In this document: piece after piece, positions 9,055 to 16,701 of the stretch
How positions within the stretch are numbered: the stretch's first letter is position 1
Layout: every line of letters starts with the position of its first letter
Source of the DNA: Armatimonadota bacterium
Lineage (GTDB): Bacteria; Sysuimicrobiota; Sysuimicrobiia; Sysuimicrobiales; Humicultoraceae
Length of the DNA stretch: 48,206 nucleotides
Direction of reading: 5' to 3'
NCBI GenBank assembly: GCA_016869025.1
Contig: VGFA01000022.1
Span: 1 to 48,206, forward strand
The notes under the pieces: model-generated
What the model saw: the letters and a program-made list of their open reading frames with translations, nothing else
What the model was told of the DNA's origin: nothing
The model's database searches: none
Position numbers and translations under genes: made by a program

Positions 9055-9991
9055 GGGGCGCCTCGAAGACCGGCACCTGGGTCTGAGCCAGGATCTCCGC
9101 GATCACCGCGTCAGCCGAGGACGCCGGGCCGGCCAGCGACCGAAGGACCATCCGGTGGGCCATTATCGGGACCGCCAACGCCTTCACATCGTCGGGGGTA
9201 ACGAACGCCCGACCGACCAGCGCGGCCCGCGCCTGCGCGGCGCGCACCAGGGCCAGGCCGCCGCGAGGGCTGCATCCGAGCGCAACCGAAGGGTGGTCTC
9301 GGGTTGCGCCGGTGACCGCCAGCACGTACTCGCGCACCGCAGGGCTGACCAGGATCGCCGCAGCGGACTCCTGCAGGGCCAGCACCTCGGAAGGCACCAG
9401 CACCGGCGTGACCGCCTCTATTGGGTGATGCCCGGCATGGCCGGCCAGCATCGCGCGCTCGGCCTCCAGCGGAGGGTATCCCAGCGACGTGGCCATGGCG
9501 AAGCGGTCGAGCTGGCCCTCCGGCAGAGGGTAGGTTCCATGATGCTCGGTCGGATTGAGCGTTGCGATCAGGAAGAAAGGGTGCGGCAGCCGCCGCGCCT
9601 GGCCGTCGGCCGTGACCTGCCCCTCATCCATCGGCTCCAGGAATGACGACTGCGTGCGCGGCGTGGCGCGGTTCAGCTCATCCACCAGGACCACGTTTGC
9701 GAAGATCGGGCCGGGCACGAACCGGGTCTCAAATGTGCGGGGATCAATGATCGAAGTGCCGAGCACGTCCGAGGGCAGCAGGTCGGGAGTGCACTGGATG
9801 CGCGTGAACTCCCCGCCGATCGAGCGGGCCAGGGCCCGGGCCAGCATCGTCTTGCCCACGCCGGGCACGTCGCGCAGCAGCACGTGCCCGCGGGAGAGCA
9901 GGACCACCAGCACCAGGTCAATGACCGCGTCCTTGCCCAGGATGACGCGGCCGATGCTCTCGCGCAGCCGGGCGATCTGGTCAGCGAGCAT
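9041..9991 (-). CDS. MoxR-family AAA+ ATPase
   Basis: 316 aa. Walker A is DVPGVGKT (41-48), Walker B is VVLVDELN (100-107), and the sensor/second-half motifs LNPTEHHGTYPLPEGQLDRF and the C-terminal lid are present, so the ATPase looks complete and of normal family length. MoxR proteins are chaperone-like ATPases acting on neighbouring VWA/DUF58 and membrane proteins. ATG 9991 has GGAGCG about 8 nt upstream and follows the GT2-GtrA stop by 33 bp. It overlaps DUF58 by 14 bp. Position in the run flippase, TA genes, GT2-GtrA, MoxR, DUF58, transglutaminase, PMT suggests a surface-assembly role. Confidence 0.92.
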   Translation of the reverse strand: MLADQIARLRESIGRVILGKDAVIDLVLVVLLSRGHVLLRDVPGVGKTMLARALARSIGGEFTRIQCTPDLLPSDVLGTSIIDPRTFETRFVPGPIFANVVLVDELNRATPRTQSSFLEPMDEGQVTADGQARRLPHPFFLIATLNPTEHHGTYPLPEGQLDRFAMATSLGYPPLEAERAMLAGHAGHHPIEAVTPVLVPSEVLALQESAAAILVSPAVREYVLAVTGATRDHPSVALGCSPRGGLALVRAAQARAALVGRAFVTPDDVKALAVPIMAHRMVLRSLAGPASSADAVIAEILAQTQVPVFEAPRANA

Positions 9992-10024
9992 CGGGAGACG
10001 CTCCGTCGTGTGTCAACGCGCACC

Positions 10025-11119
10025 TCACCGCTGGCGCCAGGTCCACAGATTGTGCACCACGAAGTTCAGCAACCCGCCGAGGCCGATGGCGATGAGGTTA
10101 GCGACCATAGGTATCAGCCCGACGCGTGTCAGCCCCCAGAGGAATCCCAGGTAGACCAGGTAGCCCAGCCAGGTGGCCATATAGTACTTGCCCATCCGCT
10201 GCAAGAAGGAGGACAGGCTCCCTTCCTTGCGGTCGGCCCAGGTGTAGACATTGTTCAGGAGGAAGTTGGTGAACGTCGAGACCAAACCGGCCACAATGCC
10301 CGCCCGCATGAAGTGAACGCCTACCGGATGCGTGAGCAGCCAGAACACGACCATGTTGACCACCACGCCGCTGGCGCCCACGAGCAGGAACTTCCACAGC
10401 CTCGAATCCGCCGGGCTGGCCGTGACGAGAACCGCGATGTGGCGAAACAGGTCGAGCCCCTGCCGGAGCGTCGCCTTGGTCTGTCCTGCGCAGCGCGCCT
10501 CGAAGATGTAGGGCACCTCGGCCACGCGCCGGTACCGGCCGCGCGCCAGGATCTCCAGCAGGATCTTGAACCCCACCGGCCGGAGCGCCACTCCCTCCAC
10601 CACGCCCCGGCGCACCACGAAGCAGCCCGAGAGCGGGTCGGTGCTGCGTCGTGCTGCCCCGAGCAGCGCCCAGGCGAGTAGCCGGGTGACCTGCGAAACC
10701 AGCCGCCGCCACGGCGACAGCCCAGGCCTGCCCGCGCCGGGCAGGTAGCGCGAGGCCACGGCCAGGTCGGCGCGCTCCTCCTCCAGGCGTCGCATCAGGG
10801 CCGCCAGCACCTCGGGTGGGTGCTGCAGATCGGCGTCCAGCACCCCGATCACCTCGCCGCGGCCGAAGCGAAGCCCGGCCACAACCGCACCGGCCAGGCC
10901 GTCTCCCTGCTCGCGGTGGTGCACCGTGATCCTGGGGTCCAACCGCGCTACCTCGGCCAGCACCGTGTCCGTCCCGTCGGTGCTGTCGTCCACGAAGACC
11001 AGTTCATGGTCAAGGGATCCCAGCGCAGCCCGCAGCGCGTCCAGCAGGCGTGGGATGTTCTCCCTCTCGTTGCGGGTGGGAATGACAACCGACAGGTCTG
11101 GGGGTTGGGGGGTCATCAT
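10025..11119 (-). CDS. polyprenol-phosphate glycosyltransferase (GT2, DPM1-like) fused to GtrA domain
   Basis: 364 aa. Residues 1-235 are a GT-A GT2 domain: SVVIPTRNERENIP, then FVDDSTDGT, then VLDADLQHPPE with the metal-binding DXD, then the RYLPGAG segment typical of dolichol/polyprenol-phosphate mannose synthases. Residues 240-364 are a four-helix GtrA domain (WKFLLVGASGVVVNM to FVVHNLWTWRQR), thought to help flip the lipid-linked sugar. The product would be the lipid donor for GT-C and PMT enzymes in this window. The start is ATG 11119 or the adjacent ATG 11116; the first shares an ATGA with the mazF stop. That coupling to a toxin gene is odd and is repeated at 18334. Confidence 0.9.
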   Translation of the reverse strand: MMTPQPPDLSVVIPTRNERENIPRLLDALRAALGSLDHELVFVDDSTDGTDTVLAEVARLDPRITVHHREQGDGLAGAVVAGLRFGRGEVIGVLDADLQHPPEVLAALMRRLEEERADLAVASRYLPGAGRPGLSPWRRLVSQVTRLLAWALLGAARRSTDPLSGCFVVRRGVVEGVALRPVGFKILLEILARGRYRRVAEVPYIFEARCAGQTKATLRQGLDLFRHIAVLVTASPADSRLWKFLLVGASGVVVNMVVFWLLTHPVGVHFMRAGIVAGLVSTFTNFLLNNVYTWADRKEGSLSSFLQRMGKYYMATWLGYLVYLGFLWGLTRVGLIPMVANLIAIGLGGLLNFVVHNLWTWRQR

Positions 11120-11451
11120 TGTGACAGCAGGGCCGCAAGCTTGAGCAATGCTTCCTGCACAGTCTCACCCGGAAGCGTACAGATCCACATCGCTTCCCGG
11201 GCCTTCCAGTCCAGGCTCTTCGCCTGGTCGGAGAGGATCACACCTTGGATTGGAAGCCCCTTAGGGATCTGCACCTCGAACGGGTACCCCTTCACTTGGC
11301 TGGTGATGGGGCACAGGATGGCCAGGCCAACCTTGCCATTGTACACGCCCGGTGACATCACCAGCGCCAGCCGCCGCCCCGCCTGCTCACGCCCCGTCTT
11401 CGGATTCATGGAGACCCAGACCACGTCTCCTCGATCCGGTACCCTGGCCAT
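11116..11451 (-). CDS. mazF: MazF-type endoribonuclease toxin
   Basis: 111 aa. It shows the full MazF pattern: PDRGDVVWVSMNPKTGREQ, then GRRLALVMSPGVYN, then ILCPITSQVKGYPFEV, then GVILSDQAKSLDWKAR. MazF cleaves mRNA at short single-stranded motifs. It lies 3 bp after the mazE stop. Its own stop (TGA in ATGATGA) overlaps the start of the GT2-GtrA glycosyltransferase, so toxin and glycosyltransferase are on one message. Length and key Arg/Thr/Ser positions are normal, so it looks functional. Confidence 0.9.
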   Translation of the reverse strand: MARVPDRGDVVWVSMNPKTGREQAGRRLALVMSPGVYNGKVGLAILCPITSQVKGYPFEVQIPKGLPIQGVILSDQAKSLDWKAREAMWICTLPGETVQEALLKLAALLSQ

Positions 11452-11454
11452 GGC

Positions 11455-11697
11455 CTACCAGGCCTCGTTCCCTTGCGAAGGGCCGGTATCCACTTCGCGA
11501 TGCAGGTTGGTCTTCCGGACGCCGCGCAGGAGTTCATCCAAGATGACCGGAGTTGCGAAAGCCGGCTCAACTATGAGCTTCCCCCGATGCAGCCGGAGCA
11601 CAACGGGAGAGTCATCCTCCAAGCCAACTTCAACCGCAAACGTCTTGGGGATGCGCACCGCAAGGCTGTTGCCCCATCGCTGAACCCGCGTCTTCAT
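11455..11697 (-). CDS. mazE: MazE-type antitoxin (AbrB fold)
   Basis: 80 aa from ATG 11697, chosen because GGAGG lies 5 nt upstream; a GTG 13 codons earlier overlaps the promoter and is unlikely. The N-terminal swapped-hairpin domain is MKTRVQRWGNSLAVRIPK, the standard MazE DNA-binding start, followed by LEDDSPVVLRLHRGKLIVEP. The C-terminal tail (ILDELLRGVRKTNLHREVDT) is the toxin-wrapping part. It should repress its own operon through the palindrome at 11718-11732. Confidence 0.9.
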   Translation of the reverse strand: MKTRVQRWGNSLAVRIPKTFAVEVGLEDDSPVVLRLHRGKLIVEPAFATPVILDELLRGVRKTNLHREVDTGPSQGNEAW

Positions 11698-11717
11698 TGG
11701 GTCCTCCTTCAACGGGC

Positions 11718-11735
11718 TATACAATGAGTATACCA
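11718..11735 (-). promoter_or_regulatory. mazEF promoter with overlapping palindromic operator
   Basis: On the minus strand TGG-TATACT forms an extended -10. The perfect inverted repeat TATAC-N5-GTATA (11718-11732) covers the -10 and the likely start of transcription, the usual position of a MazE or MazEF operator. No good -35 is visible, which fits an extended -10 promoter. The mazE SD follows about 15 bp downstream. Confidence 0.55.
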
Positions 11736-11767
11736 CGCGTGCGGTTCATGAATTAGCCATCCGCCCA

Positions 11768-12226
11768 TCACGCCTCATCGCGACGCGCGACCCCGATGGC
11801 CGCGGCCAGCCCTCGGGCGAACTCGTCTAGGTCGCCCGTCGGCAGACGTCCGAGCCTGCGGCGGATGACTTGCCGGGAGATCGTCGTGGTCTTGGCCCGT
11901 ACTACCGACGGATGAAGCAGCCCCGACGCCTCCCATCCCTGCACCAGATGGTCTCCAGGCCTTCGAGGTGCCTCGATGCGGCTCGTTATCATGGCCACGA
12001 TGCAGTCGGCGCATCCGGCGTGGTACTCGCGCGTGCTGATGACAAGCGCAGGCCGCAGGTGCTCGACTTGTGCATCCGCGTCCTGCGCGAACACGCCCTC
12101 AGCAGGGGCGGCGGCGGCCTGGGTCTCTAGTTGATCTTCGACGAGACTGATCCCCTGGTCGGCCATCCACATCTTTAGCGCCTCGACCACGATTTCTCGC
12201 ATCGGACGGCTCTGCCTCTTGCGCAT
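11768..12226 (-). CDS. MazF-like toxin with an unusual 45-residue N-terminal extension
   Basis: 152 aa from ATG 12226, with GGGAG 7 nt upstream. Residues about 57-150 are MazF-like: LRPALVISTREYHAG, CIVAMITSRI, GDHLVQGWEASGLLHPS, then TTTISRQVIRRRLGRL. The expected first strand (xRGDIVLVxFP) before RPALVIS is missing. Instead the first 25 residues (RPMREIVVEALKMWMADQG) look helical and antitoxin-like, followed by an acidic/Ala linker. It may be a fusion between an antitoxin tail and a toxin, or a decayed toxin with a replaced start. It has no separate antitoxin gene. It lies downstream of the flippase gene and directly upstream of mazEF. Confidence 0.65.
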   Translation of the reverse strand: MRKRQSRPMREIVVEALKMWMADQGISLVEDQLETQAAAAPAEGVFAQDADAQVEHLRPALVISTREYHAGCADCIVAMITSRIEAPRRPGDHLVQGWEASGLLHPSVVRAKTTTISRQVIRRRLGRLPTGDLDEFARGLAAAIGVARRDEA

Positions 12227-12330
12227 GGATTTCTCCCGGGAGCACCAGGATCGTTGCTCACTTACCCATACTGCCGGGGATATGGCAATACGGCAACCCG
12301 TTGGACATCAGGTGGGTACCAGAAGAGTCC

Positions 12331-13539
12331 TCATCCCTGGAGCGGATCCAGGTGCCTGATCCGAAGATACAACCACATCCCCGCCGCGGCAAACGCCTCG
12401 GCCGCCACCACGGCCCAGGCCATTCCCCTCTCCCCAAGCGAAGGCGCCAGCCAGACCGCCAGCCCCAGGTTGAGCAACCCTGCCCAGATGACGATTCGGG
12501 TGAAGGGCCGGTCCAGCCCGAGCGGCAGCATCCACTGGATGCCCAGAACGTTGCTGGCCGCGGCCAGGGGCGGGACCAGCGCCAGCACGCGCAGTACCGC
12601 GACCGCGGGCTCAAATCCGGGGCCCAGGAGCAGGCGCACCAACACCGGCGCCCCCAGGAAGGTCGCAATCCCCAGCAATACTCCACCCAGTGCCATCGCT
12701 GCCAGGCCCAGCCGGACCATACGGAGCGCCTCGGTGCGGGCATGGCTGGCCAGGCGGCTGACGCGCGGGTAGAGCGCCTGGCCTGCCGGACCCAGCAGCC
12801 CGACGATCGCCCTCCCGATCTTCTCCGCGCCCGCGTAGTAGCCCACAACCTGGGGCGGCGCGAACAGGCCCAGGATGAAGGCGTTGCCGGCTGTGTAGAG
12901 GCCTGCCGATGCGCGGAAGACGAACATGCTCCAGCCCATGCGCAGCGCGTCCCGGGTTGCCCGCCAGCCGGGCCACCGGATCGGCGCCTCGCGGCGGACC
13001 ATAATCCATCCGCCCCCGAGGGCCAGGAAGCCCGCGGCCGCCTGCAGCAACAGCACCAGGGCCGCGTCCTTGGGCGCGCGCACCAGAACGAAGATGCCCG
13101 CGGTTGCCAGGACTCTTGTCCCGGTGTCGAGCAGCGCGGCCTGCCGCATCCGTTCCATCCCCATCAGGTACCATCCGAACGAGGAACCCTGAGCAACCCC
13201 CCAGAGATACGCGCCCCAGAGCAGCGCGGGATGCTCTCCCAGGACGGGCAGCCGCGCCTGCAAGACAAGCGGGATCGGGAGGATGAGCACCCCCAGCAGC
13301 GCCCGCGCGCCCAGCACCCCTGCTGCGAGATCCGCCAGCCGGGCACGGTCGCTCCTGGAGCGGGCGACCTCGCGCGTGGCCGACAGGTGGAAGCCGTACT
13401 CCACCACATGCGTGATGTAGATGCCCAGGGCCAGGGCCATCGCGAGGCGGCCCCAGCCGGCCGGGCCCAGCACGCGGGCAAGGTACGGAACGGTGATAAG
13501 CGGCAGCAGGTAGTTGGCCAGGTGGGCCCAGTACAGCAC
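12331..13539 (-). CDS. Wzx-type polysaccharide flippase (MOP superfamily)
   Basis: 402 aa as drawn from GTG 13539, with about 12 membrane helices. The start matches the family pattern LANYLLPLITVPYLARVLGP, then GWGRLAMALALG, then YGFHLSATREVA. Wzx proteins flip undecaprenyl-linked repeat units across the membrane. Odd point: the usual family N-terminus continues upstream in the same frame (NELRGLLRHSLAQNALVLYW, to about 13590), yet that frame has no ATG, GTG or TTG there. Either translation starts at GTG 13539 with a shortened first helix, or at CTG 13590, or a start was lost. It follows the GT2 gene by 47 bp and is presumably in the same transcript. Confidence 0.82.
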   Translation of the reverse strand: MLYWAHLANYLLPLITVPYLARVLGPAGWGRLAMALALGIYITHVVEYGFHLSATREVARSRSDRARLADLAAGVLGARALLGVLILPIPLVLQARLPVLGEHPALLWGAYLWGVAQGSSFGWYLMGMERMRQAALLDTGTRVLATAGIFVLVRAPKDAALVLLLQAAAGFLALGGGWIMVRREAPIRWPGWRATRDALRMGWSMFVFRASAGLYTAGNAFILGLFAPPQVVGYYAGAEKIGRAIVGLLGPAGQALYPRVSRLASHARTEALRMVRLGLAAMALGGVLLGIATFLGAPVLVRLLLGPGFEPAVAVLRVLALVPPLAAASNVLGIQWMLPLGLDRPFTRIVIWAGLLNLGLAVWLAPSLGERGMAWAVVAAEAFAAAGMWLYLRIRHLDPLQG

Positions 13540-13586
13540 TAGCGCGTTCTGGGCCAGGCTGTGCCGCAGGAGGCCGCGGAGCTCGT

Positions 13587-14402
13587 TCAGCGCGTCCCCT
13601 CCGGGGGAGATCCGGAGACCGGGGGAGGCCCGGAAGCCGGAGGAGACCCAGGAACCCGGGGCGATCGTGTGGCGATGAGCCGCAGGTAGCCGAGTATGGT
13701 CCTGACCGCGGGCATCTTGCTGCGGCCGGCCTTGCGGTCGTACCGCAGGTCGAGCGGCACCTCAACGATGCGCGGCCGGAAGGCCGCGAGCTTGACCAGC
13801 AGCTCGGTCATCACCACGAACCCGGCCGACTCGATCAGGCGCGGCCCGTAGGCCGCCAGCGCCTGCCCCAGCAGACCGGCGCGGTAGGCGCGGTACCCGC
13901 ACGAGTAGTCGCGGACCCCGGGCAGCCCGAAGCGCAGACGCAGCAGCCAGCCCACCCCGACGCTGAGCAGCGCCCGGTGTGGAGGCACCCCGGCCTGGAA
14001 CGCACCCTGCTGGAAGCGCGACGCGATGACCACGTCGGCCCCGCCGCGCATCGCATCGAGCATCGCCGGAATCTGGTCGGGCGAGTGGGTGTTGTCGGCG
14101 TCCATTGTGATGATGATGCCCTGCGGCCCTGACTGAGCGGCCTCGCGCCAGGCGTACTCCAGGCCGGTGCGGATCGCGGCGGCCAGGCCACGGTTCTCGG
14201 GGTGAACCAGCACGGTCAGGGGAATGCGGCCGGAGAAGCTCTGCGCGGCATCGCCGGTCCCATCGGTGCTGCCGTCGTCCACCACGACGACACGCACGGC
14301 CGCCATGTCCGCAAGCCGCCTGCCGAGGGCCTCGATTGCTTCCAGCAGCGGCGGCAGCCCGGCGGCTTCGTTGTACGCGGGGAGCACGATCCAGACGGCC
14401 AC
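13587..14402 (-). CDS. family 2 glycosyltransferase (DPM1-like, no membrane domain)
   Basis: 271 aa from GTG 14402, with AGGA abutting the start and GGAGAG about 15 nt upstream. GT-A motifs: IVLPAYNEAAGLPPLLEAIE, VVVDDGSTDGTG, then ITMDADNTHSPDQIP with the DXD, and GVRDYSCGYRAYRAG. This resembles polyprenol-phosphate sugar synthases. The last 25 residues (RVPGSPPASGPPPVSGSPPE) are a Pro/Ser/Gly repeat coded by an imperfect tandem repeat of about 12-15 bp near 13600-13660. That tail is not part of the fold and probably comes from recent slippage. It is the first gene of the minus-strand glycan operon and is divergent from abiE. Confidence 0.87.
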   Translation of the reverse strand: MAVWIVLPAYNEAAGLPPLLEAIEALGRRLADMAAVRVVVVDDGSTDGTGDAAQSFSGRIPLTVLVHPENRGLAAAIRTGLEYAWREAAQSGPQGIIITMDADNTHSPDQIPAMLDAMRGGADVVIASRFQQGAFQAGVPPHRALLSVGVGWLLRLRFGLPGVRDYSCGYRAYRAGLLGQALAAYGPRLIESAGFVVMTELLVKLAAFRPRIVEVPLDLRYDRKAGRSKMPAVRTILGYLRLIATRSPRVPGSPPASGPPPVSGSPPEGTR

Positions 14403-14501
14403 TCCTGCCGGCTTCGTCTCTCCGGAACCGATTCCTGCGCCGCACGCGGGGCCCTGGCGCCTGCCGCCTTTGAACCTTGTCTCTGTCTCGGAGGTTTTAT
14501 T

Positions 14502-14519
14502 ATGTACTTGAATTTATGA
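14502..14519 (+). CDS. five-codon leader ORF coupled to abiEii
   Basis: ATG TAC TTG AAT TTA TGA encodes MYLNL. GGAGG sits about 7 nt before its ATG, a much better ribosome site than anything directly before abiEii. Its TGA overlaps the abiEii ATG at 14516 as ATGA. This predicts that ribosomes load on the leader and re-initiate on the toxin gene. It is a sequence-level inference; there is no expression evidence. Confidence 0.4.
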   Translation: MYLNL

Positions 14520-15325
14520 AAATACGCGTTAGAATGCATAATGTGACCTTCGACCCTCTCCAGAAACGGGAGATCTTTCACCTGGCGTTCCTGCGGGCGT
14601 TCGCCCGCTCGGTGCCTCTGACGATGTTTGTCTTGAAAGGTGGGGGTAATCTCCGCTTCTTCTTCGGCAGCATCCGATACTCCGAAGACATGGACCTCGA
14701 TGCGGCCGGCCTCGAGGTGCACGTGCTGCGCGACAAGGTCATGGCGATCCTCACCTCCTCCGCACTGGCCTATACCCTGCGGACCTTCGGGATCGAGCGC
14801 GTCGAGCCTCCAGCCATCTCGCGCGCCAAGCAAACCGAAACCGTGCAGCGATTCAAGGTGCACCTCATCACGACCGCAGGGGAAGACCTGTCTACCAAAG
14901 TCGAGTTCTCGAGACGCGGGTTGGACTCGCCGCTCCGATCGGAAGCCGTCTCGGCCTCAGTGCTTGCCGCCTACCGCATGACTCCCCTGATCGTGCCTCA
15001 CTACACGGCGCTTGCCGCGGTCCGCCAGAAGATTCGAGCCCTGGCTTCCAGGCATCAGGTGCAAGGGAGGGACATCTTCGACCTCTACATGCTCAGCACG
15101 CACCCGGAAATCGCGAACGTCAATCTCGCGGATGGAATCCCACTATCAGTGGCCCAAGTCGCCCGCGAGAGGGTCTTCGCGGTGGGCTACGAGCAGTACC
15201 GGGACACCGTCGTGGCCTTCCTCGGGCCCGAGGATCGAGCCGCGCATGATTCGAGTCAGGTCTGGGACGAGATCCGGCTTCGTGCTGTCGCCCTTCTTGA
15301 GCAGAGGGCTCAGGATGATCGGTAG
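14516..15325 (+). CDS. AbiEii/AbiGii-family nucleotidyltransferase toxin
   Basis: 269 aa from ATG 14516. The family nucleotidyltransferase core is visible as FVLKGGGNLRFFFG, then IRYSEDMDLDAAG (the acidic metal-binding pair), followed by FKVHLITTAGEDLSTKVEFS and a helical C-terminal half (IRALASRHQVQGRDIFDLYM). AbiEii-type toxins transfer nucleotides, and some relatives modify tRNA. I choose 14516 because its ATG is coupled to the leader ORF; ATG 14534 and GTG 14543 are alternatives. A TTGAAT-N16-TAGAAT arrangement at 14508-14535 could also act as a promoter if a later start is used. It overlaps the antitoxin gene by 11 bp. Toxin-first order is the reverse of classic abiE. Confidence 0.82.
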   Translation: MKIRVRMHNVTFDPLQKREIFHLAFLRAFARSVPLTMFVLKGGGNLRFFFGSIRYSEDMDLDAAGLEVHVLRDKVMAILTSSALAYTLRTFGIERVEPPAISRAKQTETVQRFKVHLITTAGEDLSTKVEFSRRGLDSPLRSEAVSASVLAAYRMTPLIVPHYTALAAVRQKIRALASRHQVQGRDIFDLYMLSTHPEIANVNLADGIPLSVAQVARERVFAVGYEQYRDTVVAFLGPEDRAAHDSSQVWDEIRLRAVALLEQRAQDDR

Positions 15326-15953
15326 GATCTCCGTCCCACAGGCCATCCAGGCCATCGGCCGACCGGTGTTCACGACCCGGGAGATCGCGGCGGTTCGCGG
15401 CGGCTCGGTCTCGGCCACGAGCCAGGCGCTGAGGCGGATGGAACGACAGGGCCTGCTCGTAAGTCCGGCGCGGGGCATCTGGTGCGTCCCGACCGATCCG
15501 CGGTTCACGCCTCTAGCGTTGGTACCCTACCTGGCCGGGGGTCACCAGGCGTATGTCTCCTTCTTCTCTGCCCTGAATCTTCACGGGCTCATCGAGCAGA
15601 TCCCGCAAATCGTCTATGTCGCCACGACCGGGCACCCTAGGATCAGAAGGACGCCGGCGGGATCCTACTCCTTCCATCGCATCCATCCGCGCTTCTTCGC
15701 CGGCTTCGACTGGTACCGGGGCCGGCAGGAGTTCCTCATTGCCAGCCCCGAGAAAGCGCTGGTGGATTCCCTGTACCTATCGAGCAGGAGGGGGAGGCGC
15801 TTCGCGCACTTTCCGGAGATCGACTTCGGCGAGAAGTTCAGCTTTCGCCGCGCCGCTGAGTGGGTGGAGCAGATTCCCTACAGGAACATGCGTGAACATG
15901 CCTCGGCACGTCTGGAGGCGCTCAGACGGAGAAGTCGGGAGAGGGCCAGATGA
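15315..15953 (+). CDS. AbiEi-family antitoxin / transcriptional regulator
   Basis: 212 aa from ATG 15315, overlapping abiEii by 11 bp. The N-terminal winged-helix part is VFTTREIAAVRGGSVSATS then RMERQGLLVSPARGIWCVP, typical of AbiEi antitoxins. The C-terminal part (AYVSFFSALNLHGLIEQIP, ATTGHPRIRR, IASPEKALVDSLYLSSRRG) is the AbiEi domain that neutralises the toxin. It should autoregulate the operon. A 53-bp non-coding gap follows before the convergent vapC stop. Confidence 0.85.
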   Translation: MIGRISVPQAIQAIGRPVFTTREIAAVRGGSVSATSQALRRMERQGLLVSPARGIWCVPTDPRFTPLALVPYLAGGHQAYVSFFSALNLHGLIEQIPQIVYVATTGHPRIRRTPAGSYSFHRIHPRFFAGFDWYRGRQEFLIASPEKALVDSLYLSSRRGRRFAHFPEIDFGEKFSFRRAAEWVEQIPYRNMREHASARLEALRRRSRERAR

Positions 15954-16006
15954 CCCCAGTGGCCAGGCCGTGAGAAGGCGCTGTACGCGCGCGGCGAGGC
16001 AGAGAG

Positions 16007-16414
16007 CTAGTCAGAGACGTCACGCTGCCTTGGACCGCCTGCCCGCTCGATCAAGGCGAAGTGCCGGTCTCCCGCATGCCAGATCTCGCAATCCCGGGCG
16101 CGGACGATCCCCGCGATCATGAGATCCACCGTGGGCACCCGCTGACCTCGACGGTTCAGGGCACGGGCGACGCCCGCGGCGGCGGCGCACGCCTCCCACG
16201 AGGCATCGAGCAACTCCATTGCCCGGATCCGTTCGACTGCCGCAGCATGGGCCGGAAGGCGCTCATCCAACCCGGCCAGCAGTTCCACCACGACAGGCGA
16301 CGCCGTCACAACAAGGCCCTCGGCCAACGCCGCAGCCACGCGGCGTTTGACCTGTGGGTGACCGCGCGGCTTGAAGAATTCAATCCAGGCCGAGGTGTCT
16401 ATCAGGAAGCTCAT
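16007..16414 (-). CDS. VapC-type PIN-domain ribonuclease toxin
   Basis: 135 aa from ATG 16414, with GAGGG 6 nt upstream. PIN acidic residues are in place: FLIDTSAWIEFF (Asp), VVVELLAGLDERL (Glu), VPTVDLMIAG (Asp) and WHAGDRHFALI (Asp). The longer open frame upstream is a shadow of vapB. VapC enzymes cut RNA, often tRNA or rRNA. It follows vapB by 46 bp, a rather long gap for such a pair. Confidence 0.88.
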   Translation of the reverse strand: MSFLIDTSAWIEFFKPRGHPQVKRRVAAALAEGLVVTASPVVVELLAGLDERLPAHAAAVERIRAMELLDASWEACAAAAGVARALNRRGQRVPTVDLMIAGIVRARDCEIWHAGDRHFALIERAGGPRQRDVSD

Positions 16415-16460
16415 CTCCGACCCTCTACCGGCTGCGCAACCGACGACACGGGATCGTGCT

Positions 16461-16667
16461 TCACCGCTCGGTGCGCATTGCATCGAGCCGCCGTCGCGTG
16501 AGCCGGATGTCAACCCGGCCCGCCATCGCGGCGAGCTCCGCGAGCTTGCGTCGCCGGACGGCTTCTCGAAGCGCGATCTCAATGGTCTCCCGCTTCGTGC
16601 GGGCACCCGTCAGCCGCCGCGCCTCGGCAAGCAGCGCGTCGTCAATCGTCACCATCATGCGCGGCAC
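16461..16667 (-). CDS. VapB-type ribbon-helix-helix antitoxin
   Basis: 68 aa from GTG 16667, chosen because GGGAGGTG lies 6 nt upstream. The N-terminus PRMMVTIDDALLAEARRLTG then ARTKRETIEIALREAVRRR is the standard VapB2-type DNA-binding start. The C-terminal part (DIRLTRRRLDAMRTER) should wrap VapC. The SD and start lie inside a set of three 12-bp-spaced repeats (16671-16701), which may be its operator. Confidence 0.85.
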   Translation of the reverse strand: MPRMMVTIDDALLAEARRLTGARTKRETIEIALREAVRRRKLAELAAMAGRVDIRLTRRRLDAMRTER

Positions 16668-16670
16668 GGC

Positions 16671-16701
16671 ATACACCTCCCGATACACCTAATCATACAC
16701 C
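16671..16701. repeat. three ATACACC iterons with 12-bp period at the vapB promoter
   Basis: ATACACC occurs at 16671-16677, 16683-16689 and 16695-16701, exactly 12 bp apart (GGTGTAT on the coding strand). The third copy overlaps a possible -10 (TATGAT) and the first covers the vapB SD. Regular direct repeats near one helical turn are a known way for ribbon-helix-helix dimers to bind cooperatively, so this is a good operator candidate. Confidence 0.55.

Noticed and set aside
13600-13660. regulatory repeat array before the flippase gene
   Set aside because: The imperfect G-rich repeat codes for the Pro/Ser tail of the GT2 protein; slippage in coding sequence explains it.
14508-14535. TTGAAT-N16-TAGAAT as the main abiE promoter
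   Set aside because: It would lie inside the gene if ATG 14516 is the start, and the GGAGG mini-ORF upstream suggests transcription from further upstream; kept only as an alternative.
16671-16701. CRISPR-like array
   Set aside because: Repeats are only 7 bp with 5-bp gaps; no CRISPR repeat-spacer pattern exists anywhere in the window.
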